Assembly (NCBI RefSeq): GCF_000815105.2
Contig: NZ_CP010310.2
Location: 4,030,001 to 4,094,000, forward strand
DNA: 64,000 bases
Direction of reading: 5' to 3'
Source of the DNA: Pandoraea pulmonicola
GTDB taxonomy: Bacteria; Pseudomonadota; Gammaproteobacteria; Burkholderiales; Burkholderiaceae
Shown here: positions 36,552 through 45,317 of the stretch, in pieces
How the letters are laid out: every line of letters begins with the position of its first letter
Position numbering within the stretch: the first letter of the stretch is position 1
Notes under the pieces: model-generated
Told to the model about the DNA's origin: nothing
Databases searched by the model: none
What the model saw: the letters and a program-made list of their open reading frames with translations, nothing else
Translations under genes and position numbers: made by a program

Positions 36552-39500
36552 TCAATGAAAGTTCCGACTCGAGAGGGTGAGCTCACCCAGCATCGGCGAG
36601 AGATCGACCAGACGGTGTGCGACCAGATGCGTCACGCGCGCCTCGCGCTGCCACACGCCTTCCACCCCCAGCAGCGACGACGCCAGCAGTTCCTTGCGCT
36701 GCGACTCGACCAGATCGGGCCAGACGATCACGTTGATCACGCCCGTCTCGTCTTCCAGCGAGACGAATATCGTGCCGTTCGCCGTGCCCGGTCGCTGCCG
36801 TCCCGTCACAATGCCCACCGTGCGCACCCGACGGCCGTTCACGCCCTCGGTCTGCAGTTCGCGCGCCGTCTTCACGCGCATGCGTTTCAACTTCTCGCGC
36901 AATACCAGCAACGGGTGGCGCCGCAGCGTCAACCCCGTGCTCGCATAATCGGCCACGATGTCCTGCCCCTCCAGCATTGGCGGCAACGCCACCTGCTCGT
37001 CCGCACTGCCCGGCGTCGCATCGCGCAGGACCGTGGCGCCGAGCAACGGCGTCGGCGGCTGCCACGCGGCCACCGTCCAGCGCGCCTGACGACGACCGCC
37101 CAGCAGCGCCGATAACGCGTCGGCCGCCGCCAGCGCATCGAGGTCGCGCCGCGACAACGCCGCACGCGCCGCCAGGTCGTCGATATCGGTAAACGGCCGC
37201 TGCCGCCGCGCGCTTTCGATTGCCTTGGCACCCTCGGCCGACAATCCCTTCACCAGCGACAGTCCCAAACGCACTGCCGGACGACGCGCGCCACCATGGC
37301 GTCCGACGCGCGACTCGGGACGCGACTCGACATCGCTCACGCATACGTCGACCGCCCGCACCTCCACACGATGCCGCCGCGCATCCTGCACCAGTTGCGA
37401 CACCGAATAGAACCCCATCGGCAAGCTGTTGAGCAGGCCGCACAGGAACATCTCCGGAGCATGACACTTGAGCCACGCGCTCGCGTAGGCCAGCAACGCG
37501 AAACTCGCGGCGTGACTCTCCGGAAAACCGTACTCGCCGAAGCCTTCGATCTGGCGGCAGATGGCTTGCGCAAAGTCTCGCGGGTAACCGTTCTTCAACA
37601 TGCCCTCGATGATGCGGGTCTGGAATTTTTCGAGCCCGCCCTTGCGCTTCCACGCGGCCATGGAGCGACGCAGTTGATCGGCGTCTCCCGCCGAGAAGTC
37701 GGCCGCGATCATCGCAATCTGCATGACCTGCTCCTGGAAGATCGGCACGCCCCGCGTACGCTCGAGCGCCGGTCTGATCGCATCGCACGGATATTCGATT
37801 TCCTCGGGCTTCATATCGCGGCGCTGCAGGAACGGATGCACCATGCCGCCCTGAATCGGCCCCGGTCGCACGATCGCCACCTGCACGACGAGGTCGTAAT
37901 AGTTCTTCGGCTTCAACCGCGGCAGCATGCTCATCTGCGCGCGCGACTCGATCTGGAACACACCCACGGTATCGGCGCGGCGAATCATGCCGTAGGTGGC
38001 CGGATCCTCGCGCGGAATATCGGCAAGCGTCATCGGCGCGCCACGCCACTCGCCCAACAGATCGAGCGTGCGACGCAACGCACTGAGCATGCCGAGGGCA
38101 AGCACGTCGACCTTGAGCAGCTTGAGCGTCTCGATATCGTCCTTGTCCCACTGGATGACATAGCGATTCTCCATCGCCGCCGGCGCAATCGGCACGAGCC
38201 GAGAAAGCTTGTCGCGCGAGATCACGAAGCCCCCCACGTGCTGCGACAGATGCCGGGGAAAACCGATCAGCTTCTCCACGAAATCCGCCCACAGCCGCGT
38301 GATCGGCGCATCCGGCGAGAGTCCCTGGCCCGCCATGCGCGCGAGCAGGTTCTCCCGACCGTCCCACCACTGCTGACTCTGTGCCACCTGCTCGACGATC
38401 GACAGATCGATGCCCAACGCCCGCCCCGTATCGCGCACGGCACTGCGCATGCGATAGCAGATCACCGTCGCGGCCAGTGCCGCACGCTCCACACCGTACT
38501 TCCGGTAGATGTACTGGATGACAACCTCGCGCCGCTGGTGCTCGAAGTCCACGTCGATATCGGGCGGCTCGTGGCGCTCTTTCGACAGGAACCGTCCGAA
38601 CAGCAACTGCACCTCATCCGGATTGACCTCGGTAATCCCCAGGCAGTAACACACGACCGAATTGGCCGCCGAGCCTCGCCCCTGACACAGAATTCCCTGG
38701 CTGCGGGCGTAGCTCACGATGTCGTAGACCGTCAGGAAATACGGCTCGTACTCGAGATCGTTGATGAGCGCCAGTTCATTATCGATGCGTTCTTGCACCT
38801 TCTGCGGCACACCGTTCGGATAGCGACGTCTTGCCCCCGCCGTCACTTCCTGCTGCAGATACGTCACCGGCGTGTGACCGGCCGGCACCAGTTCTTCCGG
38901 ATACTCGTAGCGCAAGTTGAGCAATTCGAAATGGCAGCGCGAAGCAATGGCTATCGTCTGCGCCAATGTGTCCGGCGGGTAAAGCCACGAAAGCCGCAGC
39001 CGCGTGCGCAAATGCTGCTCGGCGTTCGGGGTGAGCGCCAGTCCGCACGCCTGCACCGGCTTGCCCAGTCCAATTGCGGTGAGCACGTCCTGCAACGGCT
39101 TGCGCGAGCGCACGTGCATGAGCGCGTGCCCCGTGGCAACGAGCGGCACGCCGCACTCGGCCGAGATCGCGCGCAGCCGCGCCAGATGCGCGTCGTCGCC
39201 GGCGCGGTGACGGCGCTCGAGCGCGAGCCATACGCGTCCCTCGCCGAACGTCTGCGCCGCCCAGCGCGTTTGCGCACGCGTGCGCTCGGCGCTCGCGGCG
39301 GCGTCCGGCACGAGGATGATCAGGCAACCCGGCAAGCCGCGCAGATGCGCCTGCGCCACCGCCGGTTCGCTGAAGTCCCGCGCATGCAGCCGGTAGCCGC
39401 GATTCGGTCCGCGCATGCGGCCATGCGTGATCATCTCCGAGAGATTGCCGTAGCCTTCGCGATGCTGCGCCAGCGCCACCAGATGCACAGTGCCAAGCGC

Positions 39501-39938
39501 GTCGAGATCGGGGATCGGTGTTTCGATGTCGGGCAACGCAGCTTGCGCCGCACGGGTTGCGTGGTCGTGGCCGTGAGGCGCGTCCGGCGTGATGGATGGC
39601 CCCGCCGGCGCATGTTCGGGCGTCAAACGGAACTCGCTGCCGACGATCAACGACAGTGAAGCATGCCGCTGCGCTTCGGCCCGGGCGCGCACGACACCGG
39701 CTAGCGAGCACTCGTCGGTGATCGCCAGCGCGGTGTAGCCCAGGTGCACCGCTCTCGCGACCAGTTCCTCCGGGTGTGACGCCCCACGCTGAAAAGAAAA
39801 GTTCGACAGGCAGTGCAGCTCGGCATACGCGGGCAAGCTCTCGTCGTCGACCGCACGCGGAGAGTCCGATGCCGCATCGTCGTTGGCGGCGAGCCCTTCG
39901 GTCGAGCCGTGCCAGGGAAGGAAATCGTCGAGATTCAT
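36552..39938 (-). CDS. dnaE2: Error-prone DNA polymerase III alpha subunit DnaE2 (ImuC)
   Basis: This 1128-residue polymerase is the catalytic subunit of the SOS mutasome. The N-terminal PHP domain begins at YAELHCLSNFSFQRGASHPEE near residues 36-56; the polymerase aspartates lie in PDIDVDFEHQRR near 457; and an OB-fold sits in the last 120 residues (GIVTGRQRPGTANGTIFVSLED). It lacks the C-terminal clamp/tau tail of the replicative DnaE. It is the third gene of imuA-imuB-dnaE2, 21 bases after imuB, so it should be induced by DNA damage through the LexA box at imuA. It carries out translesion synthesis with the ImuB adaptor. Confidence 0.96.
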   Translation of the reverse strand: MNLDDFLPWHGSTEGLAANDDAASDSPRAVDDESLPAYAELHCLSNFSFQRGASHPEELVARAVHLGYTALAITDECSLAGVVRARAEAQRHASLSLIVGSEFRLTPEHAPAGPSITPDAPHGHDHATRAAQAALPDIETPIPDLDALGTVHLVALAQHREGYGNLSEMITHGRMRGPNRGYRLHARDFSEPAVAQAHLRGLPGCLIILVPDAAASAERTRAQTRWAAQTFGEGRVWLALERRHRAGDDAHLARLRAISAECGVPLVATGHALMHVRSRKPLQDVLTAIGLGKPVQACGLALTPNAEQHLRTRLRLSWLYPPDTLAQTIAIASRCHFELLNLRYEYPEELVPAGHTPVTYLQQEVTAGARRRYPNGVPQKVQERIDNELALINDLEYEPYFLTVYDIVSYARSQGILCQGRGSAANSVVCYCLGITEVNPDEVQLLFGRFLSKERHEPPDIDVDFEHQRREVVIQYIYRKYGVERAALAATVICYRMRSAVRDTGRALGIDLSIVEQVAQSQQWWDGRENLLARMAGQGLSPDAPITRLWADFVEKLIGFPRHLSQHVGGFVISRDKLSRLVPIAPAAMENRYVIQWDKDDIETLKLLKVDVLALGMLSALRRTLDLLGEWRGAPMTLADIPREDPATYGMIRRADTVGVFQIESRAQMSMLPRLKPKNYYDLVVQVAIVRPGPIQGGMVHPFLQRRDMKPEEIEYPCDAIRPALERTRGVPIFQEQVMQIAMIAADFSAGDADQLRRSMAAWKRKGGLEKFQTRIIEGMLKNGYPRDFAQAICRQIEGFGEYGFPESHAASFALLAYASAWLKCHAPEMFLCGLLNSLPMGFYSVSQLVQDARRHRVEVRAVDVCVSDVESRPESRVGRHGGARRPAVRLGLSLVKGLSAEGAKAIESARRQRPFTDIDDLAARAALSRRDLDALAAADALSALLGGRRQARWTVAAWQPPTPLLGATVLRDATPGSADEQVALPPMLEGQDIVADYASTGLTLRRHPLLVLREKLKRMRVKTARELQTEGVNGRRVRTVGIVTGRQRPGTANGTIFVSLEDETGVINVIVWPDLVESQRKELLASSLLGVEGVWQREARVTHLVAHRLVDLSPMLGELTLSSRNFH

Positions 39939-39959
39939 GGAACAGGTGGTGCGTTCGGC

Positions 39960-41606
39960 TCAACCGAACAGGCCATGCAGATACCACGCCGCATTCACCC
40001 CATTCACGGGGCGTTCGCGAAACACCCACAGCAACGCGCCCGTGGTGTCGGCGGCAATGAAGTAGTCGCGCGTGACGATGCCCGGCTCCCACCAGCCGGC
40101 CTCGATGCGCTCGGGGCCGCTCATCAGTTGCAGCGGCCCCTGCCGCCACGGCCGTTCGTCCTGCACGTTCAGGCGCTGCGGGGCGTCGAGCAGCCACGCC
40201 GGCCGGGGTGGCAATCCTGCGGTGCACACGTTCGCGTCCTGCCCCTCGGGCGGCGTGCCGCCGGTCGCACCGTACGGCACGCTGACGAAGGCTTGCTCCG
40301 GCCGATGATCCTCGCGCACCCGGAGCTGCCGCACGTGTTCGTCGCCGACACGGGCCGACACGCGTTCCATCAATTGCACGAAGTCCTGCCGGGCGCGTCC
40401 CGGCTCGGGCAGCAGCGCGCCGCTGCGCAGTTCGTGTGCGGCCGTGTGCGTGACGTCGAGCCGCAGCGTGAGCACCGGTGCGACCAGCGGCGAGCGGGCC
40501 AGTCGCTCCTTGCATAGCGACAACAAATGCGCGGGCGCCGCACTCGCTTCCGCCAGACGGATGTCGAAACGCGTAGGGGCGAGCGTGTGTCGGCCGAGCG
40601 GCTCGTGTTCGAGCACAAGCGTCAGCGCACGAGCGGCAAGTTGCCCGGCACCGAGCCACCCCGTGAGTTGCGCGAGCAGACGGCGCAGTCCGAAGAGCAA
40701 CACCTCGATATCGTGGGTCAGCGACGGCAGCGGCAGTACCGCCTCGAAATGCGGCGGCGCGCGATACCAGTCCGGCGCTTCGGGCGCCTCGCCATAGACG
40801 CGCGCCAGCGCCCCCGGCAGCGCCGCCCCGCAGCGGCGCCTCACGCCGGCGGCGGGCAACGCGCGCAATTCGCCCAGCGTCGCACATCCGATCTGCGCGA
40901 GCCAGTCGAGCCACGGCCGCGCCTCGGGCAGCAGCACGACCGGCAACGGATCAAGCTGCTGCGGCAGTGTCGCCAATGATGGCGGCAACAGGGGCACGGA
41001 CATCGTCGCTGTTGTCGTTGCTGTCGCCGTCGATGCGGCAGTCCCCGCCAACGCCCGATGATCCGAGGCGCGTGCCTGCATCGCGGCTTGCAACGGGCAG
41101 TGAGAGGACGCATGAGAAACGGTATCGCTGGGCACGGCCCCTCGTGCGTGCGCCAGCAACGCCGCCGCGCCGGCCGTGGCGGCAATGCCCAGCGACGCCC
41201 GATGTCCGAGCGCTTCGGCACTCTCGAGCACCTGCGCGCACAGCGACGCAAGCCCACCGAACAGCCGCAGACTCGGCGCCGCATCGATCAACACACAATG
41301 TGGCGAAGCGATGGCGACGTCCGGACCGAAGCGCAGCAGCGCCAGTGCCAAGGCTTCCAGGGCGAGCGTCTCGGCGGCTTCGTCACGATCGCGAAATCGT
41401 ACCTGCGGCAGCAAGGCCAACACGCCACCACGGCGCATGCCGGGCTGCACACCGGCGGCCCGCGCCGCCTCGCTCGCCTGCCAGACACGCGACTGCGCCA
41501 GCACGACCGTGGTGTCGACGGATATGCCCGGCGCATCAGCCCGCGTACGCGGAGACGCGATCTCGAGCGCCAGATACGGCAGATGCAGGGCTATCCAGCA
41601 AGCCAT
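39960..41606 (-). CDS. imuB: ImuB, Y-family polymerase-like mutasome protein
   Basis: This 548-residue protein has the Y-family fold but appears catalytically dead: the usual DxD near the N-terminus is replaced in MACWIALHLPYLALEI, and the SIDE motif reads CVLIDAAPSLRLFGG near residues 103-117. It therefore acts as the hub linking DnaE2, ImuA and the sliding clamp. A Ser/Thr/Ala-rich insertion with runs such as ASTATATTTATMS lies at about 175-205. ATG 41606 follows GGAG by 6 bases and overlaps the end of imuA by 71 bases, implying translational coupling. C-terminal part GIVTRDYFIAADTTGALLWVFR is typical of the family. Confidence 0.94.
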   Translation of the reverse strand: MACWIALHLPYLALEIASPRTRADAPGISVDTTVVLAQSRVWQASEAARAAGVQPGMRRGGVLALLPQVRFRDRDEAAETLALEALALALLRFGPDVAIASPHCVLIDAAPSLRLFGGLASLCAQVLESAEALGHRASLGIAATAGAAALLAHARGAVPSDTVSHASSHCPLQAAMQARASDHRALAGTAASTATATTTATMSVPLLPPSLATLPQQLDPLPVVLLPEARPWLDWLAQIGCATLGELRALPAAGVRRRCGAALPGALARVYGEAPEAPDWYRAPPHFEAVLPLPSLTHDIEVLLFGLRRLLAQLTGWLGAGQLAARALTLVLEHEPLGRHTLAPTRFDIRLAEASAAPAHLLSLCKERLARSPLVAPVLTLRLDVTHTAAHELRSGALLPEPGRARQDFVQLMERVSARVGDEHVRQLRVREDHRPEQAFVSVPYGATGGTPPEGQDANVCTAGLPPRPAWLLDAPQRLNVQDERPWRQGPLQLMSGPERIEAGWWEPGIVTRDYFIAADTTGALLWVFRERPVNGVNAAWYLHGLFG

Positions 41607-42420
41607 GCGGAACTCCAGAAACAACAGCAGAAAAAGAAGACGAGGGCATCGGTTCGGCGCGATGGGTCTCCCCCGACGGATCTGGCGTGACGGGCAACGG
41701 CGCCTCCTGGCCCTCAGCACCCGCCACCGGTTGCGACGCTCGCGTATAGGGCGCGGGCAGTGTCAGCCAGAGCGGTTCGAGCCGAGGCGGCCCGCGACGC
41801 TTATGAAACTGCACGCCCAGGCGGCTGCTCTCGCCTACGGTCAGCCCCAGTCGCAACGGCGCGGCAGACGCCGTCGCCGCCTCCCCACGTGGACGCATTA
41901 CCCAGGCCAACGTCTCGCCACCGCCGGCAGCGACCTGCAGGCGCCGGATCTGCTCGGCCGTGGCCGCTGGCAGCCAGGCCAGCACGGCGCCGCAGCACGC
42001 GCTCCTGAGCGCCTGCTCGGCACACCAGAGCATGTCCCGATCCTCGGCACGGGCGCCTTTCGCTGCGCGTACGCCTCGTGCCCCGGACGCCTTTCGCGCC
42101 GGCCGCATCACCACGCTGAGCCAGCGCAGATCGATGCCCCACCCCGCCAGCGCCGGCGCATACGGCAGCATCGGCGGTGCAATCACCATCACCGGCTTCC
42201 CCGCCTGCGTGAGATCGCGCAAGACCGGTGCCAGCAACCGCCACTCGCCAATGCCAGACCGATCGCTCAGCAACTCCGTCACCGCGCCATGCGGCCACCC
42301 GGCGCCAGGCAACTCGGCGTCGAGCGCGGCAAAGCCGGAGCGATGGCCGGCGCGGCGGCAATGCGCCAACTCACTGGCACGCCACAGCCCGGCAGGCAAA
42401 GACGAAAGCGGTAGGGCCAT
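41536..42420 (-). CDS. imuA: ImuA, RecA-like mutasome protein
   Basis: This 294-residue protein heads the SOS mutagenesis operon. It resembles a reduced RecA/SulA-like fold: the family opening LWRASEL, followed by GFAALDAELPGAGWPHGAVTELL, then WRLLAPVLRDL and the PPMLPYAPALAGWGIDL segment. It interacts with ImuB and RecA in other bacteria. The C-terminal 70 residues are Pro/Ser-rich and overlap imuB. ATG 42420 is placed 12 bases downstream of a perfect LexA box; the frame open further upstream would run through that operator and is rejected. Confidence 0.92.
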   Translation of the reverse strand: MALPLSSLPAGLWRASELAHCRRAGHRSGFAALDAELPGAGWPHGAVTELLSDRSGIGEWRLLAPVLRDLTQAGKPVMVIAPPMLPYAPALAGWGIDLRWLSVVMRPARKASGARGVRAAKGARAEDRDMLWCAEQALRSACCGAVLAWLPAATAEQIRRLQVAAGGGETLAWVMRPRGEAATASAAPLRLGLTVGESSRLGVQFHKRRGPPRLEPLWLTLPAPYTRASQPVAGAEGQEAPLPVTPDPSGETHRAEPMPSSSFSAVVSGVPHGLLDSPASAVSGARDRVSAYAG

Positions 42421-42432
42421 GGCGCACCCAAA

Positions 42433-42452
42433 TACTGTATGAATATACAGTA
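42433..42452. promoter_or_regulatory. LexA (SOS) box of imuA
   Basis: TACTGTATGAATATACAGTA is a perfect match to the proteobacterial LexA consensus CTGT-N8-ACAG, palindromic in the outer seven bases of each arm. It lies 12 bases upstream of the imuA start, so LexA would block transcription of imuA-imuB-dnaE2 until DNA damage. Confidence 0.93.
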
Positions 42453-42565
42453 TAGCAGTTCGCACGCACTTTACGTGACCCTTGCGGCGGCGTTTCTCTT
42501 GCGGCCTGTCACAAGCCCGGCTACCGTTGGCGTCACTCCCAGTTCTCCCACTCCGCCCCATCTTC

Positions 42566-43876
42566 ATGCCGCTGCCGACTACCGCCACTGCCCCGTTCTG
42601 TCCCGCCGAAGTCAAAGGCAGTATCGTCATCGACGCCCGCGAATCGCGCTGGACCAAACTCAAGCGCTTTGCCGGCCCGGGGTTGCTCGTCGCCATCGGC
42701 TACATGGACCCGGGCAACTGGGCGACGGACATTCAGGCGGGCTCGCAATTCGGTTACTCGCTGCTCTGGGTGGTGGCGCTCTCGAGCCTCGCGGCCATCT
42801 TTCTCCAGATGCTCGCCGCGCGGCTCGGACTGGCGGCCGGACGCGATCTCGCCCAGGCGAGCTACGATCGCTACGGACGCACGGGACGCGTCGTGCAATG
42901 GATCACCGCCGAAATTTCGATCATCGCCTGCGACATCGCCGAAGTGCTCGGTTGCGCCCTCGCCTTCAAACTGCTGCTGGGCGTGCCACTCGCGTGGGGC
43001 ATCGTGCTCACCGCGCTCGACACGATGATCGTGCTGGGTCTGCAGGGCAAAGGTTTCCGTCAGATCGAAGCCATCGTGTTCGGGCTCATCGGCACGATGG
43101 CTTTCTGCTTCGTCGTGCAGGTCGCGATGGTGCCGCCCGACTGGCATGCCGTGGCTGCCGGCCTCGTCCCCGGCGCGCCAAGCCATGACCGGCGCGACGC
43201 CATCGTGCTGGCGCTGGGCATCGTGGGTGCGACGATCATGCCGCACAACCTGTATCTGCACTCGTCGGTCGTACAGACCCGACGCGTGACCGGCGGCAAG
43301 CGCGGTCACCTCCATGACACCCTCACGCTGGTACGCATCGACACATGGGTCTCGCTCGTGTTGGCGATGTGCGTGAATGGGGCAATTCTGATTCTTGCGG
43401 GTTCGGCCTTTCATGCGAGCGGCCAGACCAACGTCACCGACATCGAGCAGGCCTACCGGCTCATCACGCCGATTGCCGGCAGCGCCGCCGCGTTCCTCTT
43501 CGGCATCGCGCTGCTGGCCTCCGGACAGAGCTCGACGCTCACCGGCACCATCGCGGGGCAGGTCATCATGGACGGCTTCCTGCATCTGAAGATCCCGTGC
43601 TATCAGCGGCGGCTGATCACGCGCGGCCTGGCGCTCGTGCCCGCGCTGATCGGCGTGCTCTGGCTCGGCGACGGATCGTTGGGCAAGCTGCTCGTGTGGA
43701 GTCAGGTGCTGCTCAGCCTGCAACTGCCGTTCGCGGTGTGGCCGCTCATCCGTTCGGTGAGCGATCCACGCATGATGAATGGCAATGCGATCCGATGGCC
43801 GGCGCAAGTCGTGGCATGGACGCTCTTCACGGTGATCACCGCCACCAACCTGCTCCTGATCTTCGGCCTCGACTGA
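42566..43876 (+). CDS. mntH: NRAMP family divalent metal (manganese/iron):proton symporter
   Basis: This 436-residue protein of about 11 helices carries the two NRAMP metal-site motifs: MDPGNWATD near residues 46-54 and ATIMPHNLYLHSS near 220-232. It should import Mn(II), and perhaps Fe(II), driven by protons. Start ATG 42566 (MPLPTTATAP) keeps the family N-terminus; an in-frame upstream codon at 42482 would add 28 residues, partly within imuA promoter DNA. It is divergent from imuA with 145 bases between them, which contain the LexA box; no MntR or Fur site is obvious. A 17-bp direct repeat follows the gene. Confidence 0.92.
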   Translation: MPLPTTATAPFCPAEVKGSIVIDARESRWTKLKRFAGPGLLVAIGYMDPGNWATDIQAGSQFGYSLLWVVALSSLAAIFLQMLAARLGLAAGRDLAQASYDRYGRTGRVVQWITAEISIIACDIAEVLGCALAFKLLLGVPLAWGIVLTALDTMIVLGLQGKGFRQIEAIVFGLIGTMAFCFVVQVAMVPPDWHAVAAGLVPGAPSHDRRDAIVLALGIVGATIMPHNLYLHSSVVQTRRVTGGKRGHLHDTLTLVRIDTWVSLVLAMCVNGAILILAGSAFHASGQTNVTDIEQAYRLITPIAGSAAAFLFGIALLASGQSSTLTGTIAGQVIMDGFLHLKIPCYQRRLITRGLALVPALIGVLWLGDGSLGKLLVWSQVLLSLQLPFAVWPLIRSVSDPRMMNGNAIRWPAQVVAWTLFTVITATNLLLIFGLD

Positions 43877-43921
43877 GATATGAATGATGTATGAATTGTT
43901 GTAGGACTGAGGTATGAATGA
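43871..43921 (+). repeat. Direct repeat at the 3' end of mntH
   Basis: GACTGAGATATGAATGA (43871-43887) recurs with one change as GACTGAGGTATGAATGA at 43905-43921, a period of 34 bases. Additional partial copies are TATGAAT at 43890 and GACTGA at 43927. The first copy includes the mntH stop codon. Confidence 0.7.
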
Positions 43922-44143
43922 GAGGTGACTGATGTACGCGGACGGCGGCACCCCGGTGAAAGTGGCGCCGCCTATGACTTTCCGGAGCATGCGCTACGCC
44001 CTCGCAGCGTGCTAACATCAGCACCCCTTACTAGGTCTTACAAGTCAAAGTTCGCAGCATTCCGCAAGGGGATCAGACAACCGCAGCGGGGCGACGTCAT
44101 CGTGCATCGCCTGCCGGGTCACAACATCTACAGGGGTATCAAC

Positions 44144-44824
44144 GTGCAGAAGAAGTCCAGCATTGCACTGCTCAGCGCCGCCATGCTCGCCGCAGGCGTG
44201 CTCGGCGGTTGCGCCACCGAGAGCTCGCGTTCCGTGCAAGTCGCCAAGGTCGAAAGTGCCAGCCGTCCGTATGTCGGTGTACGCACGCCGATCGCAGTCG
44301 GCAAGTTCGACAACCGTTCCGCGTACATGCGCGGCGTCTTTTCCGATAACGTCGACCGTCTCGGCAGCCAGGCCAAGACGATCCTGATCACGCATCTGCA
44401 GCAGACCCAGCGCTTCAACGTGCTCGACCGCGACAACATGGCCGAGATTCGTCAGGAAGCCGACATCAAGAAAACCCAGCAGACGCTCAAGGGTGCCGAC
44501 TACGTGATCACCGGCGACGTGGTCGAGTTCGGTCGCAAGGAAGTAGGCGACAAGCAGCTCTTCGGCATTCTCGGCCGCGGCCGCGAGCAGGTCGCCTATG
44601 CCAAGGTCAACCTGAACGTGGTCAACATCGCCACGTCGGAAGTCGTCTACTCGAGCGGCGGCGCGGGCGAGTTCGCGCTGTCCAATCGCGAGGTGATCGG
44701 CTTCGGCGGCACTGCGGGCTACGACTCCACGCTCAATGGCAAGGTGCTCGACCTCGCCATGCGCGAAGCCGTGAACAACCTGGTCGCCGGCATCGAGAGC
44801 GGCGCCTGGACGCCCGGCAAGTAA
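44144..44824 (+). CDS. CsgG/HfaB-like lipoprotein
   Basis: This 226-residue precursor has a lipoprotein signal with lipobox VLGGC, so C23 is the lipidation site. The mature part matches the CsgG family: VGVRTPIAVGKFDNRS, the TILITHLQQTQRFNVLDRDNM segment and GADYVITGDVVEFG. CsgG forms an outer-membrane secretion pore for curli; this protein is shorter (about 204 mature residues against about 262), and no curli subunit gene is nearby, so pore formation is uncertain. GTG 44144 is preceded by AGGGG. It is first of three lipoprotein genes (DUF4810 and DUF799 follow), a conserved arrangement. Confidence 0.88.
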   Translation: MQKKSSIALLSAAMLAAGVLGGCATESSRSVQVAKVESASRPYVGVRTPIAVGKFDNRSAYMRGVFSDNVDRLGSQAKTILITHLQQTQRFNVLDRDNMAEIRQEADIKKTQQTLKGADYVITGDVVEFGRKEVGDKQLFGILGRGREQVAYAKVNLNVVNIATSEVVYSSGGAGEFALSNREVIGFGGTAGYDSTLNGKVLDLAMREAVNNLVAGIESGAWTPGK

Positions 44825-44945
44825 GCGTCGCCTTCCCCAACATTGCGCATGTCGCAGCGCGTCGGTCATGACGCGCCGGTCCCGCACATCGGGTGCGGAG
44901 AGCGGACGCACGCGTCGCGACATGCCCATCAGGATCCCTATCGCC

Positions 44946-45317
44946 ATGAACCGCAAGTTCTCTATCGGCCGTGCCGCCGCGGCGCTCGTCGCCGGCGGTG
45001 TGCTGCTCACCGGCTGCGCCACGCCCAACAAGCCGCTCTACGCCTGGGAAAGCTACCAGCCGCAGGTCTACGAATACTTCAAGGGTGAGTCGAAGGAAGC
45101 CCAGATCATCGTGCTCGAGCGCGATCTGGAGAAGATGAAGGCCGGCAACAACGCCGCGCCGCCGGGCTATCACGCGCATCTCGGCCTGCTCTACGCATCG
45201 GTCGGCAAGCCGGACAAGATGGTCGAGGAATTCCAGACCGAGAAGCAGTTGTTCCCGGAGTCCGCCGGCTATATCGACTTTCTCCTCAAGAACAAGACCC
45301 CGGAGGCCAAGCAATGA
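44946..45317 (+). CDS. DUF4810 lipoprotein
   Basis: This 123-residue lipoprotein has the lipobox LLTGC with lipidated C24. The mature sequence KPLYAWESYQPQVYEYFKG, with a helical repeat-like segment GYHAHLGLLYASVGKPDKMVEEF resembling one TPR unit, matches the DUF4810 family (PF16068), which has no known biochemical role. ATG 44946 follows CAGGA; an ATG at 44922 lacks an SD. Its stop overlaps the start of the next gene by four bases (ATGA), so the two products are translationally coupled. It probably works with the CsgG-like and DUF799 partners at the outer membrane. Confidence 0.87.
   Translation: MNRKFSIGRAAAALVAGGVLLTGCATPNKPLYAWESYQPQVYEYFKGESKEAQIIVLERDLEKMKAGNNAAPPGYHAHLGLLYASVGKPDKMVEEFQTEKQLFPESAGYIDFLLKNKTPEAKQ

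Noticed and set aside
37296..39659. Open frame of 787 codons antisense to dnaE2
   Set aside because: Shadow frame; dnaE2 on the minus strand has intact PHP and polymerase motifs.
42421..42696. Upstream extension of the imuA frame
   Set aside because: It would pass through the LexA box and the mntH 5' region, and the conserved ImuA N-terminus starts at 42420.
43925..44143. Upstream extension of the CsgG-like frame
   Set aside because: It precedes a clear lipoprotein signal at the GTG at 44144, and no signal peptide would function with a 73-residue prefix.
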